Source: Halioglobus sp.
GTDB lineage: Bacteria; Pseudomonadota; Gammaproteobacteria; Pseudomonadales; Halieaceae
NCBI GenBank assembly: GCA_002699145.1
Contig: PABK01000012.1
Location: 1-64,000 of the forward strand
DNA length: 64,000 nt
Direction: 5' to 3'
Shown here one piece after another: positions 9,237-17,345 of this stretch; positions within the stretch are counted from its first letter, which is position 1, and the number at the start of each line of letters is the position of its first letter. The notes beneath the pieces are model-generated. The model ran no database searches. It had not been told where the DNA came from and worked only from the letters and a program-made list of their open reading frames with translations. The translations under genes and the position numbers were made by a program.

Positions 9237-11273
9237 TCACTGGCCTTCCCCGGGGAGCGTATTTGCGGGCCCGGCTGCCGGTTTCCCGGGCTGCCGGAGG
9301 AGGTTGTCGATAGCGGCCTTCTCTGACAGGTACATTTCCTCCCAGTCGAACGCGGATTGAGCTGCCTGGGCGGACTCCTGGCCGCCTATATCCATTCTTT
9401 CTATATGGTCTTTGACTCCCCAGCGGCGCGTATCACTCATGCCTTGAGCGCTGGGTTCGCTGGCAACCATTTCCGCGAGCCCGGGGAGGCTGGGGTTATC
9501 GTCCTCGTCTATTATCGCCGGGCCGTAAAAATGCCTCTCTCCGGCGAGGTCAGCGGCGATATCGAGGTCCGTGTTGCCACAGCCGCGCTCGCCGAGGATG
9601 ACCGCCCGGGTCGCCGTGACATAGCCGTAGCCCTGCTCGAAGGGGCTGTACGCCAGCAGGCCATCGCGGTTGATGGCCGGTTCGGCGCTGGTTATCAGTT
9701 TGCACTTGATGTCGTCGGGGCTCAGGTCTGGCTCCAGTTGCAGCAGCAGGGCCGCAAAGCCGGACACCAGGGCGGCGGCCTGGGAGGAGCCGGTTGAGGC
9801 GTACTCTCCGCCGGCAAGGATGTCCTCCGGGGCGGATTCGGCGAGGTCCGAATCGGGGTGCACCAGGCCGGTCATGTGGCCGCCCAGGGCCACGATGTCG
9901 GGTTTGACGTGTCCGGCGGGCGTGGGGCCGCGGGAGGAAAAATCCGGAATGTAGTCGTCGTCGCGCGTGTCCGGTGTCCAGGAGTCGGTCACCGCGCCCA
10001 CGGTGATCACGTAGGGCAGGTTTCCCGGTGAGCCCACGGTCATCAGCTCGGGGCCGTCGTTGCCTGCCGCGGCGACGACGGTGATGCCCGCCGCCCAGGC
10101 GCGCATGGTCGCCTGGTTGACCGGGTCTTCCCAGTAATGCCAACGCGGCAACTGTGCGAAGGACAGGTTCAGCACACGGATATTGTACTTCTCCCGGTGG
10201 TCCACGACCCACTGAATACCGCGTACGATGTCCAGCAGGTGCGCCTTGCCCTCACGGTCGAGGATTTTTACCGCGACGATATTGGCGTCCGGCGCCACGC
10301 CCTTGAAGCTGCCGGTCGCCTGGCCGTTTTTCAGGGTGGGGCCGCTGTGCGCGACAATGCTGGTCATGTGGGTGCCGTGCCCACTCTCATCCAGCGCCTC
10401 CTGTCCGGCGGTGTCGGTAATCGCGTCGTAGCGCGCCAGCACACGGGGTTTGCCCTGCGTATTGTGCATGAGGGCAGGGTGCTCCCACAGCCCCGAGTCC
10501 ACCACGGCCACGGTGACTCCCTGGCCGCGGATGCCTTGCAGGTGCAGATCCGCGGCCCCGGATACCGTGCTGTAGTAGAAGTCTTCGTGATTGTTGTCGT
10601 ATCCCGGTACGAGGTCGGTGGAGCAATCGCCGACGAAGCTCGCATCCAGTTCGAAATCCCGCTGCCGCAGCGCTTGTAGCAGGGAACGGGCCTGCGGCGC
10701 GCTGAACCCGATGACGAGATCCTCCCTGCCCTCGATAAGTGGCGCAGACGCTGTCGGGAAGGAGATTTCCAGGCTGGAACCGGACTGGTCGCGGTACAGC
10801 TGCTGGTCGACAACCTGGTCGCCCAGCGCCAGGTGGGTGACCCTGCCCAGGGATTCGGGCCAGCTGATCGTGAGAGATTTCCAGCGCGCGGCCTGCTCCC
10901 GCTTGTTGTACAACGGCCAGGCGATCTGGTCGCCCCTGAAGTCGAGTTCCAGGTGGCCGCGAACACGGCAGGGCTCGTCGTCCTCCTCCGGCGGGTCGTC
11001 CTCGCCCAGGTCGTCTATGTGGCGCGCCACGAGTTCCGACTCGAGCGCCCGCTCCAGTTGCGCCCTGGACATCCTCGCGCCGACCGCGTCGATGATGTGC
11101 AGGCTGTGTGTCAGGGTGCCGCCGGTGTCCTCCACCAGTTGCGCCAGCTCCTGCGCGGAGGCGCCCTGCAGCAGGACGTGTAGCTCCTCTTTGGCTTCGG
11201 CGTCGGCGCGCGCGGCGTGGGCGCCGTGCAGCAGCAAGGCCGAGAGAAAAGCTGCCAGCGGGGCGTGCTTCAT
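9237..11273 (-). CDS. Secreted subtilisin-like (S8) serine protease with propeptide
   Basis: 678 residues. A signal peptide (about 1-24) precedes an I9-like propeptide (about 28-90, LHVLLQGASAQELAQLVEDTGG). The catalytic domain begins near 245, with Asp259 (VAVVDSGLW), His299 (ESGHGTHM), oxyanion Asn405 (AAAGNDGP) and Ser497 (STGSSQAAA, in place of the usual GTSMA). About 170 residues follow the catalytic Ser, including Pro/Ala-rich sequence and TRRWGVKD at 615-622, which resembles the KRWGRG core of the neighbouring repeat protein. The enzyme should act in the periplasm or outside the cell. It starts 16 bases after the stop of the REC-GGDEF-EAL gene and is probably co-transcribed with it. 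Its substrate is unknown; the adjacent Lys-Arg-rich repeat protein is a candidate by position only. Confidence 0.92.
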   Translation of the reverse strand: MKHAPLAAFLSALLLHGAHAARADAEAKEELHVLLQGASAQELAQLVEDTGGTLTHSLHIIDAVGARMSRAQLERALESELVARHIDDLGEDDPPEEDDEPCRVRGHLELDFRGDQIAWPLYNKREQAARWKSLTISWPESLGRVTHLALGDQVVDQQLYRDQSGSSLEISFPTASAPLIEGREDLVIGFSAPQARSLLQALRQRDFELDASFVGDCSTDLVPGYDNNHEDFYYSTVSGAADLHLQGIRGQGVTVAVVDSGLWEHPALMHNTQGKPRVLARYDAITDTAGQEALDESGHGTHMTSIVAHSGPTLKNGQATGSFKGVAPDANIVAVKILDREGKAHLLDIVRGIQWVVDHREKYNIRVLNLSFAQLPRWHYWEDPVNQATMRAWAAGITVVAAAGNDGPELMTVGSPGNLPYVITVGAVTDSWTPDTRDDDYIPDFSSRGPTPAGHVKPDIVALGGHMTGLVHPDSDLAESAPEDILAGGEYASTGSSQAAALVSGFAALLLQLEPDLSPDDIKCKLITSAEPAINRDGLLAYSPFEQGYGYVTATRAVILGERGCGNTDLDIAADLAGERHFYGPAIIDEDDNPSLPGLAEMVASEPSAQGMSDTRRWGVKDHIERMDIGGQESAQAAQSAFDWEEMYLSEKAAIDNLLRQPGKPAAGPANTLPGEGQ

Positions 11274-11289
11274 CAGTGAGGGCGGAAGC

Positions 11290-13125
11290 CTAGTTGTCGA
11301 CGACTTTTTTGAGTTGGCTTTTTACGACATTACTGATCTGCTGCGCAAAGTTTTCGCTCAGCATGGTCGGTACGTCCTCGGGGTAGAGCGGGCGCGAGAA
11401 ATAAAAGCCCTGCAACAGGTTGCACTCGTTCCTGACCAGGTAGGACAGGTGGCGCTCGTTCTCGATGCCCTCGGCGATCACACGCAGGTTCAGTGTTTTC
11501 GCCAGCGCCAGGATGGCGTCGACGATGGCGGCGCCGTCGGGCGTGTCCAGGTCGGAGATGAAACTCTGGTCGATCTTCAGCGTATCGATGGGAAAACGCT
11601 TCAGGTAACTCAGGGACGAGTAGCCGGTGCCGAAATCGTCCACTGCCAGGTCGACCCCCAGCGCCTTGAGTTCGCGCAGCCGGGCAATATTGGTTTCCGC
11701 GTCCGTCATGATCGCGCTTTCGGTGAGTTCCAGTTCCAGGCGCTCCGGCGGCAGGCCGGACCTGTCGAGGAAATGGGCTATCCACTCCGGCAGGTTGCGC
11801 TGGTTGAACTGCAGCGGTGAGATATTGACGCAAACGCGAAAGGGCTTCAGTCCGAGCTCGTCCCAGTACAGGCAATTGCGGGCCACCTCGTCCATGACCC
11901 ATTCGCCCAGCTCGATGATCTGTCCGGTACTCTCGGCGACCGGGATGAATTCGATCGGCGACACCATACCCCGCTTTGGGTGCTTCCAGCGCACCAGCGC
12001 CTCCATGCTGACCACCTCGCCGGAGCTCACGTCGATCTGGGGCTGGTAGCGAAGTTCCAGTTCATGATTGCGCATCGCATCGCGCAGCTCTTCTTCCATC
12101 TTGAGCTGCTCGACGGCCCTGGCGTTCATTTCCTCGTCGTAAAAACGGAAGCAGGCGCGCCCCTCGGCCTTCGCCACGTACATGGCGGTGTCGGCATTGC
12201 GCACCAGCGTATCGGCATCGGTGCCGTCCTGGGGGTAGAGGGCGATGCCCACGCTGGGGGTCACCACGGGGTTGTGCGACTGCAGCGCGATCGGTTCTGA
12301 CAGGCTGTCCAGTATGCGCCTGGCGACCCGTTCGATATCGGCGACGCCCTCGACGTCAGAGAGCACCACGGTGAACTCGTCGCCACCGAGCCTGGCGATT
12401 TCCGTGGAGCCGCCGTCGTCCTCTCCGCGCTCGGCGTCGTTGTCCGTGAAGTAGCTGATCGCGTCGTCCTCGCGCAGCTCCATCGTCAGCCGTTTGGCGA
12501 TCTCCACCAGCAGCCTGTCGCCGCGCGCATGGCCGATCGAATCATTGATGCGCTTGAAGTGATCAAGGTCGATGAACAGGAGGGCGGCGGACTTCTTGTG
12601 CCGCTGGGCGCGTTTCAGGATGCGGTTGAGTTGCTCGTTGAAACTGCGCCGGTTGGGCAGGCTGGTCAGCGGGTCGTAGTAGGCCAGGTAGCGCAGGCGA
12701 TCTTCCTGGCGCTTGAGCGAGTTGAACGCGTTGCTGGCGCGCAACATGTACTGGACGTCGCGGCCGAGCAGGGACCAGTTGACGGGCTTGGTCTTGTATT
12801 GCGTGGCGCCGGCCTCGAAGCCCTCGTCGATGGATTGCCGGTCATCGGAGCCGGTGACGATCATGATGGGAATGGACTCGCCCTGGGGCAGCTGGCGTAT
12901 GCGCTGGCAGGCTTCCAGGCCGGTCATGCCCGGCATCTCCACGTCGAGGAAGACGAGGTCGGGCCGCTCGCGCACGAAGATGTCCACCGCCTCCAGGCCA
13001 TCGGATGCCTCGACCACGGTCATGCCTTCGGCTTCGAGGCACTGGCGGGTCAGGAGGCGCACATTCTGGTCGTCATCACAGACCAGGATCTTCGCCTGGT
13101 GATGGTTGCTGTCGTTGCTGGACAT
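11290..13125 (-). CDS. Response regulator with GGDEF and EAL domains (c-di-GMP turnover)
   Basis: About 611 residues from the ATG at 13125 (MSSNDSNHHQAKILVCDDD); the frame is open to 13242, but that extension overlaps the divergent gene and precedes the natural receiver start. An N-terminal receiver has acceptor D61 (DLVFLDVEMPGMTG) and a conserved Lys (KTKP). The GGDEF domain keeps RLGGDEFTVVL near residue 246 and the EAL domain keeps MEALVRWKHP near 373, plus the DDFGTGYSS and EGIE motifs, so both synthesis and hydrolysis of c-di-GMP are possible. It is a plausible output for an unlinked phosphorelay, and its own kinase is not encoded next to it. The S8 protease gene follows after 16 bases. 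Confidence 0.93.
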   Translation of the reverse strand: MSSNDSNHHQAKILVCDDDQNVRLLTRQCLEAEGMTVVEASDGLEAVDIFVRERPDLVFLDVEMPGMTGLEACQRIRQLPQGESIPIMIVTGSDDRQSIDEGFEAGATQYKTKPVNWSLLGRDVQYMLRASNAFNSLKRQEDRLRYLAYYDPLTSLPNRRSFNEQLNRILKRAQRHKKSAALLFIDLDHFKRINDSIGHARGDRLLVEIAKRLTMELREDDAISYFTDNDAERGEDDGGSTEIARLGGDEFTVVLSDVEGVADIERVARRILDSLSEPIALQSHNPVVTPSVGIALYPQDGTDADTLVRNADTAMYVAKAEGRACFRFYDEEMNARAVEQLKMEEELRDAMRNHELELRYQPQIDVSSGEVVSMEALVRWKHPKRGMVSPIEFIPVAESTGQIIELGEWVMDEVARNCLYWDELGLKPFRVCVNISPLQFNQRNLPEWIAHFLDRSGLPPERLELELTESAIMTDAETNIARLRELKALGVDLAVDDFGTGYSSLSYLKRFPIDTLKIDQSFISDLDTPDGAAIVDAILALAKTLNLRVIAEGIENERHLSYLVRNECNLLQGFYFSRPLYPEDVPTMLSENFAQQISNVVKSQLKKVVDN

Positions 13126-13214
13126 TACTGCTGGCGGTGCCCGGTGTGTCTGGCTTTCGTGGTAGGCTATCATTACTGGAACCTGCCGCATAGTGGAATA
13201 AGAACATACGCGGC

Positions 13215-14495
13215 ATGGGCTTTGGCAGGGGTGTTTCCGCACAGTTTTCGGGGGAGATGATCGGCGCGATGCAACTGTATCCCGCGGCGCTGCTTAGGCT
13301 GCTGCCGCCCGCCGTCGTTACCGGGGCTGCGCTGTGGGGCCGCGCCTACCTGCCCGGCCTCGGCGGCGAGGCCAGGGTGATCCTGGAGTACCTGCCGTAC
13401 CTGCTCTGCCTGGTCGCGGTGTGCATGGCCTGTCAGTTCAATCGCGCCAGGATGCTGCTGGCGGCCGTTGCCGTGGCGGCATTCTACTGGGCGGTGCAGC
13501 GCGACCTGCAGGTCAGCCTGGCGGAGGCGGAGGCGGCGCGCGCCTACCTCGCGTTCAGTCTCGCGCTGCCCCTGCTCACACTCTACCTGCTGCTTGTGCC
13601 CGAACGGGGCATCCTCAACTACCGCGGGCTTGCCACCGGCGCGGGCTTTGTCCTGTTGCTGCTGGTGGCTACCACCCTGGGGCCGCGCCTGGCTGAGGTG
13701 AACGCGGCGGCGGCGCAGTACTACGCGGCCTGGCCCGCGCCTGGCTACGTCATGTCCCGCGGCGCCAGCCTGCTGGCGGCGCTGGTACTGCTGGCCGGGC
13801 TGGTCATCCTGACCCTGCGTCACGAGGAGTCGGACGCGGCGCTGTTGGGGGCGTTTCTCGCCCAGTATCTCGCGCTGGCGTTGCTGCACCTGCCCCAGGT
13901 GTCGCTGGCGATGGGGCTGGCGGCGGCCCTGTGCGTCTTGTGGGGGGTGCTGCGCAGCTCCCACGCCATGGCCTACCGCGACGAACTGACCGGGCTGCCG
14001 GGTCGCCGCGCCCTGAATGAACGGCTCAAAATGCTCGGCCGCAGCTATGTCATCGGCATGCTGGATGTGGATCACTTCAAGCGCTTCAACGACACCTACG
14101 GCCACGATGTCGGCGACCAGGTGTTGCGCCTGGTCGCCTCGAGGATTCGCACCGTGCGCGGCGGCACCGCCTACCGCTATGGCGGCGAGGAGTTTTGCGT
14201 GGTGTTCCCGCGGCGTACGCTGGAGGAGAGCGCCGCGGCGCTGGACGCGATGCGCGATGAGGTCGCCAACTACCGCATGTCGTTGCGCGATCGCAACCTG
14301 CGGCCGGAAAATCGCCGCCAGGGCAGCCGTCGGCGAGGCGCCACGCGCCTGGGCGCCGACCAGGTCTCGGTCACGGTCAGCGCGGGGTTGGCGGCCCGCG
14401 ACGATGAAAAACCCGACCCCGGGTCCGTTATAAAGTCAGCGGATGCAATGCTCTACAAGGCCAAGCGCGCCGGCCGCAACCGCGTCGCGTATTGA
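13215..14495 (+). CDS. Membrane diguanylate cyclase (GGEEF)
   Basis: Up to 426 residues. The N-terminal half is hydrophobic with roughly seven or eight membrane segments (for example YLPYLLCLVAVCMA, GFVLLLLVATTL, LLAALVLLAGLVIL) and no recognised sensor domain. The C-terminal half is a GGDEF domain with DELTGLPGRRALNERL, DVDHFKRFNDTYGHDVGDQVL and the active-site motif RYGGEEFCVVF near residue 323. No RxxD inhibitory site is visible five residues before GGEEF. The start is uncertain: ATGs at 13215, 13257 and 13269 are in frame, and a GGGGGAG stretch ends right at 13256, so 13269 is a reasonable alternative. It is divergent from the REC-GGDEF-EAL gene. Confidence 0.9.
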   Translation: MGFGRGVSAQFSGEMIGAMQLYPAALLRLLPPAVVTGAALWGRAYLPGLGGEARVILEYLPYLLCLVAVCMACQFNRARMLLAAVAVAAFYWAVQRDLQVSLAEAEAARAYLAFSLALPLLTLYLLLVPERGILNYRGLATGAGFVLLLLVATTLGPRLAEVNAAAAQYYAAWPAPGYVMSRGASLLAALVLLAGLVILTLRHEESDAALLGAFLAQYLALALLHLPQVSLAMGLAAALCVLWGVLRSSHAMAYRDELTGLPGRRALNERLKMLGRSYVIGMLDVDHFKRFNDTYGHDVGDQVLRLVASRIRTVRGGTAYRYGGEEFCVVFPRRTLEESAAALDAMRDEVANYRMSLRDRNLRPENRRQGSRRRGATRLGADQVSVTVSAGLAARDDEKPDPGSVIKSADAMLYKAKRAGRNRVAY

Positions 14496-14503
14496 GCGGT
14501 TGT

Positions 14504-14533
14504 GCGGGATCTAGGATGGCGGGATCTAGGATA
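14504..14533. repeat. Two tandem copies of a 15-bp sequence between convergent genes
   Basis: GCGGGATCTAGGAT followed by G or A is repeated at 14504-14518 and 14519-14533. The second copy overlaps the stop codon of the minus-strand GGDEF-EAL gene, so the duplication may have remodelled that gene's 3-prime end. Confidence 0.7.
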
Positions 14534-16232
14534 GAAGCTGGTCGCGCCGCTTCAGGCCCTGCTCGCGTACGAAGCGCGGCAGTTGTTGCAGCGGTATGGC
14601 GGAACTGTAGTAGTAGCCCTGTACCTGCTGGCACTGCTTTTCTCGCAGGAATTCGACCTGTTCGTGGGTTTCCGCGCCCTCGGCCACCACCAGCATGCCC
14701 AGGCGGCGCCCCATTTCGATGATCATGGTGCACACCGCTTCCTGGTGCTCGTTGTGCGGCAGGTCGCGTACAAAGCAGGCGTCGATCTTCAGCGCGGATA
14801 TGGGCAATTCGGTGAGGTGGGTCAATTGCGAGAACCCGGTGCCGAAATCGTCCAGCGAGAAGGAGATGCCCAGGGAGCGCAGTTCGTCCATGCGCGCCTT
14901 GATCGCGCCGGGGCTCTTCAGGATGATCGACTCTGTCAGCTCGAACTCGATGCGCGATGCGTCGGCTCCGCTGCGCGCGATGATATCCTTGACGATATCG
15001 ACGAAGCGTTCTTCCTGGATCTGTGAGAAGGAAATGTTCACTGCGACGTCGACGTTGTCCATCTGCTGGTCGGCGAGCCACACCTGGGCATTGCAGGCGT
15101 GCTGGATGACCTGGTAGCCGATGGTCTTCATCATGCCCATGTCTTCACAGGTGGAGATGAACTCGCCCGGCAGTATCAGCCCGCGCTCCGGGTGATTCCA
15201 GCGCAGCAGCGCTTCCAGTCCCACCAGGTGCCCGGTCGCCAGGTCCACACGCGGCTGGTAGTGCAGTTCGAACTGGTTTTTACGCACCGCGGTACGCAGT
15301 TCCGCCGCCAGGGAGTTGTTGCCCGCCACGTCGAAGGTGAGCTTGTCCGAGTAGCGGATGAAACGCCCGCCCTCGATGCTCTTGGCCTGCTGCATTGCGC
15401 TGCGCGCGTGCTCCACCAGGTCGGAGAAGTCCTGGCCGTCCTCGGGGTACATGGCCGCGCCAATGCTGGCGTCCACCGCTACCTGCTGGTCGCTGAGGAT
15501 CATCGGCGCGGAGATGGACTTGAGCATCTTCTCCGCGATCTGCTCTACCGCCTGGGCGGAGTTCACGTCCTCGAGCACCACGGCGAACTCGTCGCCGCCG
15601 AGGCGGGCGATGCTGTCGGTGCTGCGCATCTTGTTGATCAGCCGCCGCGAGATGGACTTGATCATGATGTCCCCGTCGGCCTCGCCGTAGTGATCGTTGA
15701 TGTTCGCGAACTGGTCGATGTTGATATAGAGCAGGGCGGTGTTGAAACCGTAGCGCTCGGAGCGGCCCATGGCGCGCTCCAGGTGCGCGCGGAAACCGAC
15801 GCGGTTGAGCGCACCGGTCAGGGAGTCGCGGTTGGACAGCCGCTGGATTTTTTCGTGGGCCCGCTTCAACTGGACGCTGTAGTCGAGAATGCGGTGCACC
15901 AGGGCATCCTGCAACTGGCCGCGCACCAGGTAGTCCTGTGCGCCGAGTTCGCGCAACTGCGCGACGGTGTCTTCGTCCGCCTCGTCCAACAACAGGATCA
16001 ACGGCGCGGTGGCCTCGTGCTTGCTGGCCAGGCGCAGCAGGTACTCCGTCTCCGGTCCGTAGGCCATGATCACCACGTCCACCATCGGGTCCAGCAGCGC
16101 TTCCAGGGGGCGTTCGAAGGATTCGGAGGAGGCGAGGCGAAAACGCGGCGGTACGGCGCGCTCGAGGCTGGCAGACAGCACGAGGTGATCTGCCTTGTCC
16201 TCGGAGATAATCAGTACTGTCTGTTGTTCCAC
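14526..16232 (-). CDS. GGDEF-EAL protein with a degenerate receiver domain
   Basis: 568 residues from a GTG at 16232 preceded by AGGAACAGGAC. The N-terminus folds like a receiver (VLIISEDKADHLVL) but the phosphorylation site region reads DVVIMAYGP, with no Asp at the usual position, so phosphorylation is doubtful. The GGDEF domain has RLGGDEFAVVLE near residue 210; the EAL domain has LEALLRWNHPERG near 340, DDFGTGFSQ and EGAE. Both catalytic domains look intact. It converges on the membrane cyclase gene, and is the third c-di-GMP protein in 5 kb. Confidence 0.92.
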   Translation of the reverse strand: MEQQTVLIISEDKADHLVLSASLERAVPPRFRLASSESFERPLEALLDPMVDVVIMAYGPETEYLLRLASKHEATAPLILLLDEADEDTVAQLRELGAQDYLVRGQLQDALVHRILDYSVQLKRAHEKIQRLSNRDSLTGALNRVGFRAHLERAMGRSERYGFNTALLYINIDQFANINDHYGEADGDIMIKSISRRLINKMRSTDSIARLGGDEFAVVLEDVNSAQAVEQIAEKMLKSISAPMILSDQQVAVDASIGAAMYPEDGQDFSDLVEHARSAMQQAKSIEGGRFIRYSDKLTFDVAGNNSLAAELRTAVRKNQFELHYQPRVDLATGHLVGLEALLRWNHPERGLILPGEFISTCEDMGMMKTIGYQVIQHACNAQVWLADQQMDNVDVAVNISFSQIQEERFVDIVKDIIARSGADASRIEFELTESIILKSPGAIKARMDELRSLGISFSLDDFGTGFSQLTHLTELPISALKIDACFVRDLPHNEHQEAVCTMIIEMGRRLGMLVVAEGAETHEQVEFLREKQCQQVQGYYYSSAIPLQQLPRFVREQGLKRRDQLLS

Positions 16233-16333
16233 GTCCTGTTCCTGGATGCCGGGCTAATCGCGTCGCTGTTCAAGGCGCCGTTCGCTCCGCGCGCTCGCCG
16301 GGGGTCGGTGAGGCTCAGGGCGTCTTATTCTTT

Positions 16334-16352
16334 GTATAACATGAAGTTATAC
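16334..16352. promoter_or_regulatory. Inverted repeat in an AT-rich intergenic patch
   Basis: GTATAAC and GTTATAC form perfect 7-bp arms around ATGAA. It sits in the 300-base gap between the divergent GGDEF-EAL gene (start 16232) and the enoyl-CoA hydratase gene (start 16533), within a patch (about 16325-16400) much richer in A and T than its surroundings. It could be an operator for either gene. The rest of the gap holds nothing I can identify. Confidence 0.45.
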
Positions 16353-16532
16353 GGAATTACTAAGAGAAATTCTAGTGATAGTTTCTTCAAAATTACCAAA
16401 CGTCAGGCGCGCCGCCCCGGGGCGCCGGCGATGCGGGTGCGGGCAACAAACGCAATGCGATCCTGGCCCGGGCCGCCATTGCCTGTATTGCGCCATGCAT
16501 TAGGCTACGGGAAACCCCTTAGGAAGCAGGCT

Positions 16533-17345
16533 ATGAACGACGAGTTACGGTTTGAAGTCAGCGACGGTATCGCACTGGTCACCCTGAATCGCCCCGAGGC
16601 CTACAACAGCATTTCCAGCGCGATTATCGACGGCCTGGGTCAGGCCTACCGGCGCTGTGACGAGGACGATGACATCCGGGTGGTGGTGGTGACCGGCGCC
16701 GGCAAGGCGTTCTGCGCCGGGGCCGACATGAGCGCCGGGGGCGACACCTTCGATGGCGCGGCGCAATCGGTGCAGGTCGATTCCTGCCCCCTGGCCACCC
16801 AGGCCTGGGAGGTGCGCAAGCCGGTCATCGCCGCCTGCAACGGGCACGCCGTGGGCGCCGGCCTGGGCCTGGCGATGCAGTGTGATATGCGCATCCTGGC
16901 CAACGAGGGCAAGTACGGCTTTTTGCAGGCGCGACGCGGCGTGGTCACGGATTTCGCCATGGAATACCTGCTGCCCCGCCTGGTGGGCTTTGAGCGCGCC
17001 TTCGAATTGCTGGTGCGCGCGCCGCGACTCGGCGGCGAGGAGGCGGTGAACTGGGGCCTGGCGGGACGCAGCGTCCCCGCCGGGCAGGTTCTGCAAACCG
17101 CGCTGGATATCGCCGCCGATATCGCCGCTAACTGTGCGCCGCTGGCGGTGGGCCTGCACAAGCGCCTGCTGTGGCGCGGCCTGGACATGTCGCTGGACGA
17201 ACTGGCGCAGGCCGAGACGCGGGCGCTGAATCACAGCATGGCCCTGCCGGATGCCATCGAGGGCGGAGTGGCCTACGTGGAGCGCAGGGCGCCGCGCTGG
17301 AGTGGCAGCGTCCGCGACGACTGGCCACAGTGGCTGGACAAGTGA
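16533..17345 (+). CDS. Enoyl-CoA hydratase/isomerase family protein
   Basis: 270 residues from the ATG at 16533, preceded by AGGAAG. Crotonase fold with LVTLNRPEAYNSIS, the oxyanion-hole motifs AGKAFCAGADMS and NGHAVGAGLGLAMQCDMR, and the C-terminal helix. The position of the usual second catalytic Glu falls in FLQARRGVVTDF, where no clear Glu aligns, so hydratase activity is uncertain and an isomerase or another crotonase reaction is possible. The stop overlaps the GTG start of the next gene (GTGA), indicating coupled translation. It is separate from the steroid cluster 30 kb away. Confidence 0.88.
   Translation: MNDELRFEVSDGIALVTLNRPEAYNSISSAIIDGLGQAYRRCDEDDDIRVVVVTGAGKAFCAGADMSAGGDTFDGAAQSVQVDSCPLATQAWEVRKPVIAACNGHAVGAGLGLAMQCDMRILANEGKYGFLQARRGVVTDFAMEYLLPRLVGFERAFELLVRAPRLGGEEAVNWGLAGRSVPAGQVLQTALDIAADIAANCAPLAVGLHKRLLWRGLDMSLDELAQAETRALNHSMALPDAIEGGVAYVERRAPRWSGSVRDDWPQWLDK

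Noticed and set aside
13126-13242. Longer start for the REC-GGDEF-EAL protein
   Set aside because: The extension overlaps the divergent cyclase gene and precedes the natural receiver beginning at MSSNDSN.
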